Of a stretch of DNA of 59,421 bases, positions 8,198 to 17,101 are shown one piece after another (position 1 is the first letter of the stretch; every line of letters starts with the position of its first letter). The stretch spans positions 1 to 59,421 of the forward strand of contig CAJUCC010000020.1 in the NCBI GenBank assembly GCA_910585205.1. The letters run 5' to 3'. Under the pieces are notes generated by a model. It was not told the origin of the DNA. It did not search any database and saw only the letters and a program-made list of their open reading frames with translations. This DNA comes from an uncultured Lachnospiraceae bacterium. Lineage in GTDB: Bacteria > Bacillota > Clostridia > Lachnospirales > Lachnospiraceae. The translations under genes were made by a program, and so were the position numbers.

Positions 8198-10447
8198 ATG
8201 GAAACACTGAAGGGCTATGTGGAACATATTATTTATCAGAATACAGAGAACGGCTATACGGTCATGAATCTTGTCTGTGATGAAGAAGAGATTACATGTG
8301 TGGGAATGTTCCGGGGGCTGGACAAAGGGGAAAGTGTCGAGATGACCGGAGAATTTACGGAACATGCGCTTTATGGGACACAGTTCAAAGCGGAGTCCTG
8401 CCGGGTACTGACGATGGAAGACGTTGTCAGCATTCGGCGTTATCTCAGTTCCGGGGTGATTAAAGGAATCGGCGAGGCGCTGGCGGCAAGGATTGTCAAA
8501 AAATTCGGGGAAGACACGTTCCGTATTATGGAAGAAGAGCCGGAGCGTCTGGTGGAGGTAAAGGGCATCAGCGAGCGGATTGCCCGCGAGATTTCCGCAC
8601 AGATGGAAGAAAAACGAGGCATGCGGGAGGCAATGCTGTTTTTACAGAAATACGGAATTTCCAATGCGCTGGCGGGAAAGATTTATCAGACTTACGGTAT
8701 GCGGCTGTATGGCGTGATGCAGGAAAATCCTTACCTGCTGGCGGAAGATATAGCGGGGGTCGGGTTTCGGACGGCGGATGAAATTGCAGAAAAGGTCGGT
8801 ATTCATGTCGATTCGGATTATCGTATCAGAAGCGGGATCCTCTATGTACTGACACAGGCACAGGGAGACGGGAACCTGTATCTGCCTGCGGACATTTTGT
8901 TGGAACAGGCAGCGGAAGTATTGCATTTGACGCAGGAACAGATTCAGCCCCAGATTGCCAATCTGATGATGGATAAGAAGGTGGTGCTGAAAGAGAAAGA
9001 CGGCAGACAGATTGTATATGGAATGGCCAATTACTATGCCGAGTTGAATTGCGCCAGAATGCTGCATGATCTGAATGTTTCGCTGGAAGAAAGCGGGATG
9101 TTTGTCCCTGCCGATGAGGCGGTGCTGTTGGAGAAGATCGCTTCTCTGGAAAAGGAACTGCAGATTGCGCTGGACGAATTACAGCGCAGGGCGGTGCTGG
9201 AAAGCATAAAATGCGGCCTCCTGATTCTCTCGGGCGGGCCGGGGACGGGCAAGACGACGACCATCAACACGATTATTCACTATTTTGAGCGGGAGGGAAT
9301 GGATATTCTGCTGGCGGCGCCGACCGGAAGAGCCGCAAAACGGATGACTGAGGCGACGGGATATGAGGCGAAGACCATACACCGCCTGCTGGAGCTGAAC
9401 GGCCTGGCAAAAGAAGACGGGAAGAAGGCATCGTTTGAGCGGAACGAGGAAAATCCGCTGGAGACGGACGTGCTGATTATCGACGAGATGTCCATGGTGG
9501 ATATTTATCTGTTCCAGTCGCTGCTGCGCGCCGTTGCGGTCGGCACAAGGCTGGTTATGGTAGGGGATGTCAATCAGCTTCCCAGTGTGGGGCCGGGACA
9601 GGTTTTGAAAGACCTGATAGACAGCGGAAAATTTTCCGTGGTGATGTTACAGAAAATTTTCCGCCAGGCAGGAGAGAGTGATATTGTTGTCAATGCCCAC
9701 CGGATCCACAGGGGAGAGCAGATATGCATGGACAACAAGAGTCGGGATTTTTTCTTTCTGGAACGCGGTAACAGCAATGTGATTTACAAGCACATGGTAC
9801 AGTTGATTACGGAAATGCTCCCCCGGTATGTGCATGCCAAAGCTTTTGACATTCAGGTTCTGACACCGATGCGAAAGGGAAATCTGGGAGTGGAAACGCT
9901 GAACCGGATTTTACAGCAGTATATGAACCCGCCCTCGGAGCAGAAAAAGGAGTACCTGCATGGTGACAACCTGTTCCGGGAGGGGGATAAGGTTATGCAG
10001 ATTAAGAATAATTATCAGCTAGAATGGGAGGTGATGAGCAAATTTCATATTCCGGTGGAGAAAGGAACGGGGGTTTTCAACGGGGACATGGGGGTGATTC
10101 TCGAGATCAATACCTTTGCCGGAACGGTGACAGTGGAATACGACGAAAAAAGGCAGGTGACATATCCGTTTGCCGGTCTGGATGAACTGGAGCTGGCATA
10201 TGCTATTACCATTCATAAGTCACAGGGCAGTGAGTATCCTGCGGTTATTATGCCGCTTCTGGGCGGGCCGAAGATGCTGATGAACCGCAATCTGCTCTAT
10301 ACGGGGGTGACAAGGGCAAGGGACTGCGTTACCATATTGGGAAGCAGCGAGACCGTGCGGGCGATGATCCTGAACGAACAGGAACAGAAACGTTACAGCG
10401 GTCTTGTGGACAGAATCGGTGAAGTAATAAGAGATGAAAATATGTAA
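8198..10447 (+). CDS. recD2: RecD2-type ATP-dependent DNA helicase
   Basis: Superfamily 1B 5'-3' helicase of the RecD2/YrrC family, which in Firmicutes works outside RecBCD in repair and replication-fork maintenance. Order seen: N-terminal OB-like region starting METLKGYVEHI, helix-hairpin-helix repeats (GVIKGIGEALAARIVKKFG; VKGISERIAREI), Walker A GGPGTGKTTT near residue 347, Walker B VLIIDEMSMVD near 427, GDVNQLPSVGPG, and the C-terminal motif AITIHKSQGSEYP near 670. The frame opens at 8147, but that codon lies in a terminator hairpin; the ATG at 8198 with TGAGGA upstream matches the family start (749 residues, usual 720-800). The stop abuts the comF start. Confidence 0.93.
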   Translation: METLKGYVEHIIYQNTENGYTVMNLVCDEEEITCVGMFRGLDKGESVEMTGEFTEHALYGTQFKAESCRVLTMEDVVSIRRYLSSGVIKGIGEALAARIVKKFGEDTFRIMEEEPERLVEVKGISERIAREISAQMEEKRGMREAMLFLQKYGISNALAGKIYQTYGMRLYGVMQENPYLLAEDIAGVGFRTADEIAEKVGIHVDSDYRIRSGILYVLTQAQGDGNLYLPADILLEQAAEVLHLTQEQIQPQIANLMMDKKVVLKEKDGRQIVYGMANYYAELNCARMLHDLNVSLEESGMFVPADEAVLLEKIASLEKELQIALDELQRRAVLESIKCGLLILSGGPGTGKTTTINTIIHYFEREGMDILLAAPTGRAAKRMTEATGYEAKTIHRLLELNGLAKEDGKKASFERNEENPLETDVLIIDEMSMVDIYLFQSLLRAVAVGTRLVMVGDVNQLPSVGPGQVLKDLIDSGKFSVVMLQKIFRQAGESDIVVNAHRIHRGEQICMDNKSRDFFFLERGNSNVIYKHMVQLITEMLPRYVHAKAFDIQVLTPMRKGNLGVETLNRILQQYMNPPSEQKKEYLHGDNLFREGDKVMQIKNNYQLEWEVMSKFHIPVEKGTGVFNGDMGVILEINTFAGTVTVEYDEKRQVTYPFAGLDELELAYAITIHKSQGSEYPAVIMPLLGGPKMLMNRNLLYTGVTRARDCVTILGSSETVRAMILNEQEQKRYSGLVDRIGEVIRDENM

Positions 10448-11149
10448 ATGAAGATAATATTGGAGCTGCTTTTTCCGGGGCGCTGTCCGGTATGTGACAG
10501 GGTACAGCCGTTGGGAGAAATTGTTTGTCCGCAGTGTGCGGACAGTCTGGAGCGGATGCGGATACAAAGTCCGTTTTGCAGAAAGTGCGGAAAGCCGCTA
10601 GCTGACAGCCGGGACGAATACTGCGGTGACTGTACGGCCGGCGGGCACCGGTTTCTGGAGGGAAGGGCGTTATATCCGTATCCGGCGGTTCGAAAATCCA
10701 TTTACCGGTATAAGTATCAGGGCCGGAAAGAGTATGCCGGATTTTACGCAAGAGAGATGGCGCGTCATCTGGGAGACACGGTCAGACGCTGGCATCCCGA
10801 TGCGCTGGTTCCGGTACCGCTGCACAGGACACGGCAGGCGGTACGGGGATATAATCAGGCCGCGGCGCTGGCGGAAGCGCTTGGCAGGGAACTGGGGATT
10901 CCGGTGGAGAACCGTCTGATACGGCGTGTCAGGAAAACGGTTCCGCAGAAACTTCTGCGGCGGCAGATGCGGCAAAATAATTTGAAAAGGGCTTTTAAAA
11001 TAAGTAAAAATGTTGTAAAATTAAATACAATTATAATCATAGATGATATATATACGACCGGCAGCACTGTGGACGCCGTAACGGCAGTGTTACAGGAGGC
11101 CGGTATCAGGCAAGTTTATTTTATTACTCTGGCCATTGGCAAGGGATAA
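10448..11149 (+). CDS. comF: ComF family phosphoribosyltransferase-like protein
   Basis: ComF-type protein, needed for DNA uptake in competent Bacillus but widespread in bacteria not known to be competent. It has an N-terminal zinc-ribbon made of CxxC pairs (CPVCD, CPQCAD, CRKCGK, CGDC within the first 65 residues) and a C-terminal phosphoribosyltransferase fold with the PRPP loop IIIDDIYTTGST near residue 200. The core motif VPVPLHRTRQAVRGYNQA is conserved. Length 233 is typical. It starts directly after the recD2 stop without an obvious strong ribosome site, suggesting coupling, and is followed by a flagellar-operon protein, the usual comF neighbourhood in Firmicutes. The actual substrate is unknown. 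Confidence 0.92.
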   Translation: MKIILELLFPGRCPVCDRVQPLGEIVCPQCADSLERMRIQSPFCRKCGKPLADSRDEYCGDCTAGGHRFLEGRALYPYPAVRKSIYRYKYQGRKEYAGFYAREMARHLGDTVRRWHPDALVPVPLHRTRQAVRGYNQAAALAEALGRELGIPVENRLIRRVRKTVPQKLLRRQMRQNNLKRAFKISKNVVKLNTIIIIDDIYTTGSTVDAVTAVLQEAGIRQVYFITLAIGKG

Positions 11150-11168
11150 AAACCGGGAGGTGTTGTAC

Positions 11169-11579
11169 ATGGAAGTACGTAATTGCAGAAAGTGCGGAAG
11201 AATTTTCAACTATGTGGTAGGCCCCCACATCTGTCCCAGCTGTCGGGAAAAGATAGAAGCGAAATTTCAGGAAGTGAAGGAATATATCAGAGAGAATAAA
11301 GGCGCCAGCATTCCTGAAATCTCCGAAGTCTGCGGTGTGGAAACAAGTCAGATTCATCAGTGGATCCGGGAGGAAAGGCTGGTATTTGCCGATGATTCTC
11401 CGGTCGGAATTAACTGTGAGAACTGCGGCGCCACAATTAAGACAGGACGGTTTTGTGAAAAGTGCAAGGCGAATATGACCAATATGCTGAAGAGTTCCAT
11501 AGCCAAACCGAAAGCGCCCCGTCCGGAAACCAAAAAGGATCCGAAGGACAATCCGAGAATGCGTTTTCTCGATCATTGA
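11169..11579 (+). CDS. TIGR03826/YvyF-type flagellar operon protein
   Basis: Small protein (136 residues) of the family named after YvyF, found beside comF and the flgM operon in Firmicutes. The N-terminus has one zinc ribbon (CRKCGRIF and CPSCREK), the middle a helix-turn-helix-like stretch (SIPEISEVCGVETSQIHQWI) like MerR or sigma region 4 helices, and the C-terminus a second ribbon (CENCGATI, CEKCKANM). The frame opens at 11136, but the ATG at 11169 has GGGAGG at 7 bases and gives the family start. Function is poorly known; a regulatory role in flagellar gene expression is an inference from context and domain type. Here no flgM, flgK or flgL follows, so the usual cluster is broken. Confidence 0.8.
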   Translation: MEVRNCRKCGRIFNYVVGPHICPSCREKIEAKFQEVKEYIRENKGASIPEISEVCGVETSQIHQWIREERLVFADDSPVGINCENCGATIKTGRFCEKCKANMTNMLKSSIAKPKAPRPETKKDPKDNPRMRFLDH

Positions 11580-11580
11580 T

Positions 11581-11609
11581 TTTACAGGAAGCAATATTTG
11601 TGCTATGAT
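11581..11609 (+). promoter_or_regulatory. Sigma-A-type promoter upstream of the membrane/c-di-AMP operon
   Basis: TTTACA (11581-11586) and TATGAT (11604-11609) are separated by 17 bases, immediately after the YvyF-type gene stop. The predicted start near 11616 gives a leader of about 70 bases to the ATG at 11684. It could drive the run of genes through glmM. Confidence 0.6.
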
Positions 11610-11683
11610 AAAAGAGAATTCTGCTCTGCAGGATTTTCTGCCTGTAGTGGGGCGGTAAAGGTGCAAATACAGGAGACGGGAAT

Positions 11684-12079
11684 ATGCTGAATGAAGAGCG
11701 GATTATACTGATGACAAAGATGGCTTCCTATGAAGAACATGAGGGAAAGCAGAATATGGATATTGGTAATTATTTCCGAAGCGACTATATCAGTCTTCAG
11801 ATCATGAAGACCGTAATCAGCGCTACCCTTACGTTTGCGATTGTTCTGGGTGTATTTGGCTTTTATCATTTTGAGACAGTTATGAAAGAAATTTACCAGG
11901 TCGATCTGCTGGAAGCAGGCAGGAGGCTTCTACTTGCCTATGTTATATTTACAGGGATATATACGTTTATCTGCTATCTCGTATATTCCTACCGTTATAA
12001 TCGGGCGAAGAAAAGCTTGAAGAAATATTACTCCCATCTGCAGGAATTATCCGAACTGTATGAAGAAGACAGAAGATAG
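11684..12079 (+). CDS. Unknown small membrane protein with two membrane segments
   Basis: I do not recognise this 131-residue protein. It has a hydrophilic N-terminus of about 40 residues, two predicted membrane helices (about residues 44-62 and 86-106) and a charged C-terminal tail rich in Lys, Tyr and Glu that looks helical. An ACAGGAGAC-type ribosome site precedes the ATG. It opens the operon that continues with a larger membrane protein, cdaA, cdaR and glmM, with a gap of only 25 bases to the next gene, so a link to cell-envelope or c-di-AMP physiology is plausible but only by association. Codon use and spacing support a real gene. Confidence 0.7.
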   Translation: MLNEERIILMTKMASYEEHEGKQNMDIGNYFRSDYISLQIMKTVISATLTFAIVLGVFGFYHFETVMKEIYQVDLLEAGRRLLLAYVIFTGIYTFICYLVYSYRYNRAKKSLKKYYSHLQELSELYEEDRR

Positions 12080-12104
12080 GAGAAATTTCTGAAAGGAAAG
12101 ATTT

Positions 12105-13103
12105 ATGACAAATTTATTAGTCCTGAAAGAGTATTTGAAGGGCATTTACGGGAAATATGAAATTTATATCACACCGGTTGAAAAGTTCCTTCTGTCCCTG
12201 ATCACGTTGATCCTTATCAACAGGAAACTGGGATACATGAGCAGGCTGAACAGTACGACGATCGTATTGGTAGCGGCTCTTTTGTGCTCTTTCTTACCAA
12301 TGAACATTATGGTGTTGTTTGCGGCATTGTTTATTCTGCTGCATCTTTACGCCTTTTCACTGGAATGTGCGATCGTAGTGCTTGCACTTTTTCTTGTGAT
12401 GTTTTTAATGTATTTCAGATTTGCATCAAAAGATACGGTAATGGTGCTGCTGACACCGATTTGCTGTTACCTGAATATTCCGTTTGTTATGCCGCTGGCG
12501 GCCGGATTGACGGGAACGCCGGCTTCTGCGGTATCAGTCGGATGCGGCGTTATCGTGTACGGCGTTATGGAATATATATCGGACAGCGTGAGCACGCTGA
12601 ATTCCATGGACGCGGAGAGCGCCATGCAGAAGTACCGCTATGTGGTAGACGGTCTGATGAACAATAAGACAGTGCTTGTCATGGTATTTGCATTTGCAAT
12701 TACCGTGCTTGTCGTTTATCTGATACGCCGGCTCAGCATCAATCACGCATGGACGATTGCCATTGCGGTGGGAGCGCTGATGTCGATCGTCGCGCTGCTG
12801 GCAGGCGATCTGCTGCTGGAGACGAATATTTCGATTCTTCCCAATATTATCGGTGCGGTAATCTCCGTCGTGATTGTCAAGTTTCTGCAGTTTTTTATTT
12901 TTAACGTGGATTATTCCCGGACCGAGCATGTGCAGTTCGAGGATGATGAATACTATTATTATGTGAAGGCGGTTCCCAAAATAGCGGTGGCAAAGCCGTC
13001 CAAAACTGTGAAGAAAATCACGTCCCAGAAAAAGGATGTGACACCGCCGCCCCGCGCCGTGAGCAGTGCGGTCAGAAAATCGGATAAGAGTGGATTGAAA
13101 TAA
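12105..13103 (+). CDS. Unknown polytopic membrane protein upstream of cdaA
   Basis: 332 residues with about seven to eight hydrophobic segments between residues 25 and 275, then a soluble tail of about 60 residues rich in Lys, Pro and Ser that starts after an acidic-aromatic patch (EDDEYYYYVKA). No catalytic motif is recognised. The 25-base gap upstream and 2-base gap to cdaA indicate cotranscription with the diadenylate cyclase genes. The basic tail would probably lie in the cytosol, where it could contact CdaA; this is an inference. It might be a transporter-like or scaffold protein; no family name can be given with confidence. Confidence 0.75.
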   Translation: MTNLLVLKEYLKGIYGKYEIYITPVEKFLLSLITLILINRKLGYMSRLNSTTIVLVAALLCSFLPMNIMVLFAALFILLHLYAFSLECAIVVLALFLVMFLMYFRFASKDTVMVLLTPICCYLNIPFVMPLAAGLTGTPASAVSVGCGVIVYGVMEYISDSVSTLNSMDAESAMQKYRYVVDGLMNNKTVLVMVFAFAITVLVVYLIRRLSINHAWTIAIAVGALMSIVALLAGDLLLETNISILPNIIGAVISVVIVKFLQFFIFNVDYSRTEHVQFEDDEYYYYVKAVPKIAVAKPSKTVKKITSQKKDVTPPPRAVSSAVRKSDKSGLK

Positions 13104-13105
13104 GT

Positions 13106-13987
13106 ATGGGTCAGTTGGCAAATTTCGCAAGTGCATATGTAAACCGGCTTCACATGCCGGTGGTCAGGTGGACCGATGTGGTGGAGATTTTGATTATCTC
13201 CTTTTTGGTGTACCAGATTGTCCTGTGGATTAAAAACACGAGGGCCTGGTCGCTGCTGCGCGGAATTATTTTGATTATGGCGCTGATCTTACTGGCTGCG
13301 ATATTCAATATGACGACGATTCTCTGGATTGCGGAAAATATGCTGAGTCTTGTCGTAATCGCTACGGTTGTCGTTTTACAGCCGGAGCTGCGCCGTGCAC
13401 TGGAACAGCTTGGAAGGACGAACTTTTTGGCTTCGCTCGTTCCCTTTGACAGTTCCCGGGACATGGGCGGGCGCTTTTCGGATAAGACGATGCAGGAGAT
13501 CATTAAGGCATGCTTTGAGATGGGCAAGGCGAAGACCGGCGCTTTGATTGTCGTGGAGCAAAATCAGTCTCTGAGTGAATACGAGAGAACCGGAATTGAA
13601 GTGGACGGTCTTTTGACGAGCCAGCTTTTGATTAATATATTTGAACACAATACGCCGCTGCATGACGGGGCGGTTATTGTGCGGGAGAACCGGGTGGTAT
13701 CGGCAACCTGTTATCTGCCGCTTTCGGACAATATGGATCTGAGTAAGGAACTGGGAACGAGACACAGGGCAGGCGTGGGCATTTCGGAGGTGACAGACTC
13801 TCTTACCATTATTGTTTCGGAAGAAACCGGCCACGTGAGCGTTGCCTATGAGGGCGCGTTGTCGCGCAATCTGGATTCGGAGGGACTGAAGGGCAAACTG
13901 CTTATGATTCAGAACAAACCGCTGGAAGAAAAGAAAAGACGGTTGTGGAAGGGAAGAGCAAAAAATGAAAAAGAAACTGACAGCTAA
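13106..13987 (+). CDS. cdaA: CdaA (DacA) membrane-bound diadenylate cyclase
   Basis: Makes cyclic di-AMP from two ATP; the main enzyme for this second messenger in Firmicutes, where it controls potassium and osmolyte transport and wall homeostasis. Three N-terminal membrane helices (about residues 25-92) precede the DAC domain. The catalytic DGA motif is at residues 187-189 and the RHR motif at 219-221. The linker LQPELRRALEQLGR is the family hallmark. 293 residues is slightly above the usual 270-280 because of the tail. It starts 2 bases after the upstream membrane protein and overlaps cdaR by 23 bases. Its usual partners CdaR and GlmM follow directly. Confidence 0.96.
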   Translation: MGQLANFASAYVNRLHMPVVRWTDVVEILIISFLVYQIVLWIKNTRAWSLLRGIILIMALILLAAIFNMTTILWIAENMLSLVVIATVVVLQPELRRALEQLGRTNFLASLVPFDSSRDMGGRFSDKTMQEIIKACFEMGKAKTGALIVVEQNQSLSEYERTGIEVDGLLTSQLLINIFEHNTPLHDGAVIVRENRVVSATCYLPLSDNMDLSKELGTRHRAGVGISEVTDSLTIIVSEETGHVSVAYEGALSRNLDSEGLKGKLLMIQNKPLEEKKRRLWKGRAKNEKETDS

Positions 13988-15269
13988 TCTGGGTCTGAAG
14001 ATTCTGGCAGTCTTGTTTTCCATAGCGATATGGTTTATTGTCATCAATATCAATGATCCTGTGGACAAGTCCGTATTTCGTCATATCCCGGTGGAAATAC
14101 TGAATGAAGATGCGGTCACGGATCAGGGGAAGGTCTATGAGATTCTTGACGGCACCAACGTGATCGACGTGACGGTATGGGCCAAGAGAAGCATCCTGGA
14201 TACGCTGCGTGAGGATAATATCATTGCGACGGCAGATATGCAGGAAATAAATATTATGGACACGATGGTACGCATCAAGCTTTCCACGAATAAATATAAT
14301 GATAAGCTGGAGAGTATAACATCGACGACGGAAAATATGCTGGTCAGCATTGAGGATATGAAACGGGAGCAGTTTGTGATCGGAGCCGTCACGGTCGGTG
14401 AACCGGAAGAAGGCTATATGATCGGCAATATCAGCACCGATCAGAATCTGGTCAGTGTTTCGGGTCCCGAGTCTGTGGTGAATCAGATCGACCGTGCGGA
14501 AGTATCGGTCAATGTGCCCGGAGTGTCACAGGATATACGGACGGATGTCACCGTCAGACTGTATGACAAAGACAATAAAATAATAGAAAATAAAAACCTG
14601 AAAAAAAGTCTGGATCAGGTCAAGGTCAATATTGAGATTTTGCAGACAAAGCGTGTGCCGCTCAGCTTCACCGTAACGGGGGAACCCGCAGACGGGTATG
14701 CGCTTACCGGTGTGATTGAGAGCACGCCTTCGACCGTTCTGGTTGCGGGAAAAGGCAATGCGATCAAAAATATATCCCAGATTGATATTCCTGATTCCGT
14801 ATTGAATGTCACCGGCCAGACAGGAAATATGACAACAGTCATAGATCTCAAAAAATATCTGCCCGATAATGTGACTTTTGCAGAGAGTGATTTTAACGGC
14901 AAGGTGAATGTCATTGTTCATATTGAGCGGGAAGTGACAACCGAAGTGGGGATTGCCGCCGATAATGTGGCGATCCGGGGCGTACCGGAGCATATGACCG
15001 GCGGATTCGCGGAGGCAACGGAAAATATCGTCCTGACGGTAAAGGGACTTTCCAACCGGATTGAAGGGATCGCGGAGGGCGAGATCACAGCGGTTGTGGA
15101 TGTGGCAGGATTTATGGAAAAGAACGGCCTGACCGAACTTGCACCGGGTGCGTATGAGATGGAACTGACGGTCCGCCTGCCGGAAGGACTCAGATTGGAA
15201 AAACCTGCGACTGTTCCGGTTCTGATTCAGCAGAGCGAAACGGAAACAGAGAATAATGAAGAAGAATAG
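13965..15269 (+). CDS. cdaR: CdaR (YbbR-domain) regulator of CdaA
   Basis: Membrane-anchored protein with an N-terminal signal-anchor (about residues 10-28, ILAVLFSIAIWFIVI) and repeated extracytoplasmic YbbR domains of about 80-90 residues, four by rough spacing. In Bacillus and Listeria CdaR binds CdaA and modulates its activity. It begins inside the cdaA reading frame and ends 13 bases before glmM, giving the conserved cdaA-cdaR-glmM order. Length 434 is in the usual range. No enzymatic motif is expected. A Glu-rich end (ETETENNEEE) closes the protein. Confidence 0.92.
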   Translation: MKKKLTANLGLKILAVLFSIAIWFIVININDPVDKSVFRHIPVEILNEDAVTDQGKVYEILDGTNVIDVTVWAKRSILDTLREDNIIATADMQEINIMDTMVRIKLSTNKYNDKLESITSTTENMLVSIEDMKREQFVIGAVTVGEPEEGYMIGNISTDQNLVSVSGPESVVNQIDRAEVSVNVPGVSQDIRTDVTVRLYDKDNKIIENKNLKKSLDQVKVNIEILQTKRVPLSFTVTGEPADGYALTGVIESTPSTVLVAGKGNAIKNISQIDIPDSVLNVTGQTGNMTTVIDLKKYLPDNVTFAESDFNGKVNVIVHIEREVTTEVGIAADNVAIRGVPEHMTGGFAEATENIVLTVKGLSNRIEGIAEGEITAVVDVAGFMEKNGLTELAPGAYEMELTVRLPEGLRLEKPATVPVLIQQSETETENNEEE

Positions 15270-15282
15270 AGGTTGAAAAAAG

Positions 15283-16632
15283 ATGGGAAGATTATTTGGT
15301 ACGGATGGTGTAAGAGGCGTTGCAAATGAAGAGCTGACGCCGCTGCTTGCCATGCAGCTTGGGCAGGCCGGCGCATATGTGCTGTCAAAGGAGAACAAGC
15401 ATAAGCCTACGATTATGGTAGGCTGTGACACGCGGATTTCCGGCGATATGCTGGCCAATGCGCTGATGGCGGGAGCCTGCTCGGTGGGTGCAAATGCCGT
15501 TTACGTCGGGGTGGTGCCCACACCCGCCGTTGCCTATCTCACCAAAAAGTATAAGGTGGATGCCGGCGTCGTGATTTCTGCTTCTCATAATCCGGTGGAG
15601 TTTAACGGGATTAAGTTCTTTGACGGAAACGGGTATAAGCTTCCCGATTCGATGGAAGACGAGATTGAAGACCTGATTCGCAGCGATATGAAAAATATTA
15701 AGTTTCCGATTGGTTCCGGCGTGGGAAAGATCAAATATCGTACGGATGCGCGGGAAGAATATATTAACCATGCCGTGCAGTCGGTGAACGCGGATCTGAG
15801 CAACTTAAAGATTGTAGTGGATTGTGCGGAAGGCGCATCCTATTATACTTCTGTGGAAGCTCTGAAAGAGCTGGGAGCGGAGATTATTGCGATTCACAAT
15901 AATCCCGACGGGACGAATATCAATGCCAACTGCGGATCGACGCATATGGAAGAGCTGATGGCCAGAGTGGTTTATGAAAAGGCCAATATCGGTCTGGCGT
16001 TTGACGGCGATGCGGACAGACTTCTGGCGGTGGACGAAAACGGCAAGGTAGTGGATGGCGACCAGATTATGGCCATTGTCGGCAACCATATGAAAGAGCA
16101 GGGAAAATTAAAAGGGGATACGATTGTCGTTACCGTTATGAGTAATCTGGGCTTTTTCCTGATGGCGGAGAAAAACGGAATTCGGGCGGAACAGACAAAG
16201 GTAGGCGATCGCTATGTGCTGGAGCGGATGCGGGAAATCGGCGCCAGTCTCGGCGGAGAGCAGTCCGGTCATGTTATCTTTCTGGACGAAAATACGACAG
16301 GAGACGGCCTTTTGAGCGCACTTCATCTGCTGCAGGTGCTGGTGGAAACCGGAAAGCCTTTATCGGAACTGGCATCGGTTATGGATGTGCTGCCGCAGGC
16401 GCTTGTCAATGCCAAGGTTCCCAATCATAAAAAAGAGCGGTATATGGAGTATCCGGAAATCGCGGATGCGATTGAGAAACTGAACGGCATGTTTGCGGGC
16501 GAGGGACGGGTTTTGATTCGCCCATCCGGCACGGAACCGCTTGTGCGGGTTATGATTGAAGGCAAGGATCAGCGGATGATTGAAAAGGAAGCGCGGAAAC
16601 TGGCTGAACTGATTCAAAACTGCATGCTGTAG
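15283..16632 (+). CDS. glmM: GlmM phosphoglucosamine mutase
   Basis: Converts glucosamine-6-phosphate to glucosamine-1-phosphate, on the route to UDP-GlcNAc and hence peptidoglycan and the polysaccharides encoded downstream. The catalytic phosphoserine motif SASHNP places Ser at residue 101; the metal-binding DGDADR is at 241-246; and the phosphate-binding loop RPSGTEPLVRVM is near the C-terminus. At 449 residues it is full length. The N-terminal FGTDGVRGVAN is diagnostic for GlmM over other hexose mutases. Last gene of the cdaA operon; GlmM is known in other Firmicutes to bind and inhibit CdaA, linking wall precursor and c-di-AMP levels. Confidence 0.97.
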   Translation: MGRLFGTDGVRGVANEELTPLLAMQLGQAGAYVLSKENKHKPTIMVGCDTRISGDMLANALMAGACSVGANAVYVGVVPTPAVAYLTKKYKVDAGVVISASHNPVEFNGIKFFDGNGYKLPDSMEDEIEDLIRSDMKNIKFPIGSGVGKIKYRTDAREEYINHAVQSVNADLSNLKIVVDCAEGASYYTSVEALKELGAEIIAIHNNPDGTNINANCGSTHMEELMARVVYEKANIGLAFDGDADRLLAVDENGKVVDGDQIMAIVGNHMKEQGKLKGDTIVVTVMSNLGFFLMAEKNGIRAEQTKVGDRYVLERMREIGASLGGEQSGHVIFLDENTTGDGLLSALHLLQVLVETGKPLSELASVMDVLPQALVNAKVPNHKKERYMEYPEIADAIEKLNGMFAGEGRVLIRPSGTEPLVRVMIEGKDQRMIEKEARKLAELIQNCML

Positions 16633-16645
16633 TATTATATTATAC

Positions 16646-16674
16646 TTGTGGAAACACCGAAGGCATGATATGAT
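16646..16674 (+). promoter_or_regulatory. Promoter upstream of ptsH
   Basis: TTGTGG (16646-16651) and TATGAT (16669-16674) with a 17-base spacer lie just after glmM, giving a predicted leader of about 55 bases before the HPr start. Confidence 0.55.
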
Positions 16675-16736
16675 AACAAAAAGAAAAGATCGTGTACGTT
16701 CCCGTTATGGGGATAATATAAATGGGAGGACGTTAT

Positions 16737-17000
16737 ATGGTAAGCCAAAAGGTAGTGATTAAAAACCCAACAGGACTACACCTGAGACCTGCCGGCATCC
16801 TGTGTAAAGAAGCAATGCAGTTTAAATCATTAATCACATTTACATTCAGAGAGAGTACCGCGAATGCGAAAAGTGTGTTAAGTGTATTGGGTGCATGCGT
16901 CAAGTGCGGTGATGAAGTGGAATTTGTATGCGAGGGAGAAGATGAGGAGGAGGCTCTGAAAGCTCTGGTCGCAGTGATTGAAAGCGGACTTGGGGAATAA
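16737..17000 (+). CDS. ptsH: HPr family phosphocarrier protein
   Basis: Phosphate carrier of the sugar phosphotransferase system, 87 residues. The active-site His15 lies in TGLHLRPAG and the regulatory Ser46 in NAKSVLSVLG, at the exact family positions, so it can be a phosphotransfer protein and, in principle, a target of HPr kinase. Retention of His15 separates it from Crh. The frame opens at 16722, but the ATG at 16737 has GGGAGG at 8 bases and gives the family N-terminus. No ptsI lies next to it, so it is a stand-alone copy with its own promoter and terminator. The C-terminal acidic run (EGEDEEEA) is unremarkable for the family. Confidence 0.92.
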   Translation: MVSQKVVIKNPTGLHLRPAGILCKEAMQFKSLITFTFRESTANAKSVLSVLGACVKCGDEVEFVCEGEDEEEALKALVAVIESGLGE

Positions 17001-17013
17001 TAGAACAATGCCG

Positions 17014-17046
17014 ATCAGTCCATCTCTGAGGATGGACTGATTTTTT
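17014..17046 (+). terminator. Intrinsic terminator after ptsH
   Basis: An 11-bp perfect stem, ATCAGTCCATC (17014-17024) with GATGGACTGAT (17031-17041), loop TCTGAG, followed by six Ts. It closes the ptsH unit 13 bases after its stop. Confidence 0.92.
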
Positions 17047-17101
17047 ATCCGGTCGGAAACCCGAAAGAATTTCCGATGTTACGGGAAAGGGAGGAAATAC
17101 T

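Noticed and set aside
10655..10700. GGTTCGAAAATCC, resembling a tRNA T-loop
   Set aside because: It is within comF, and no acceptor or anticodon stem can be formed around it.
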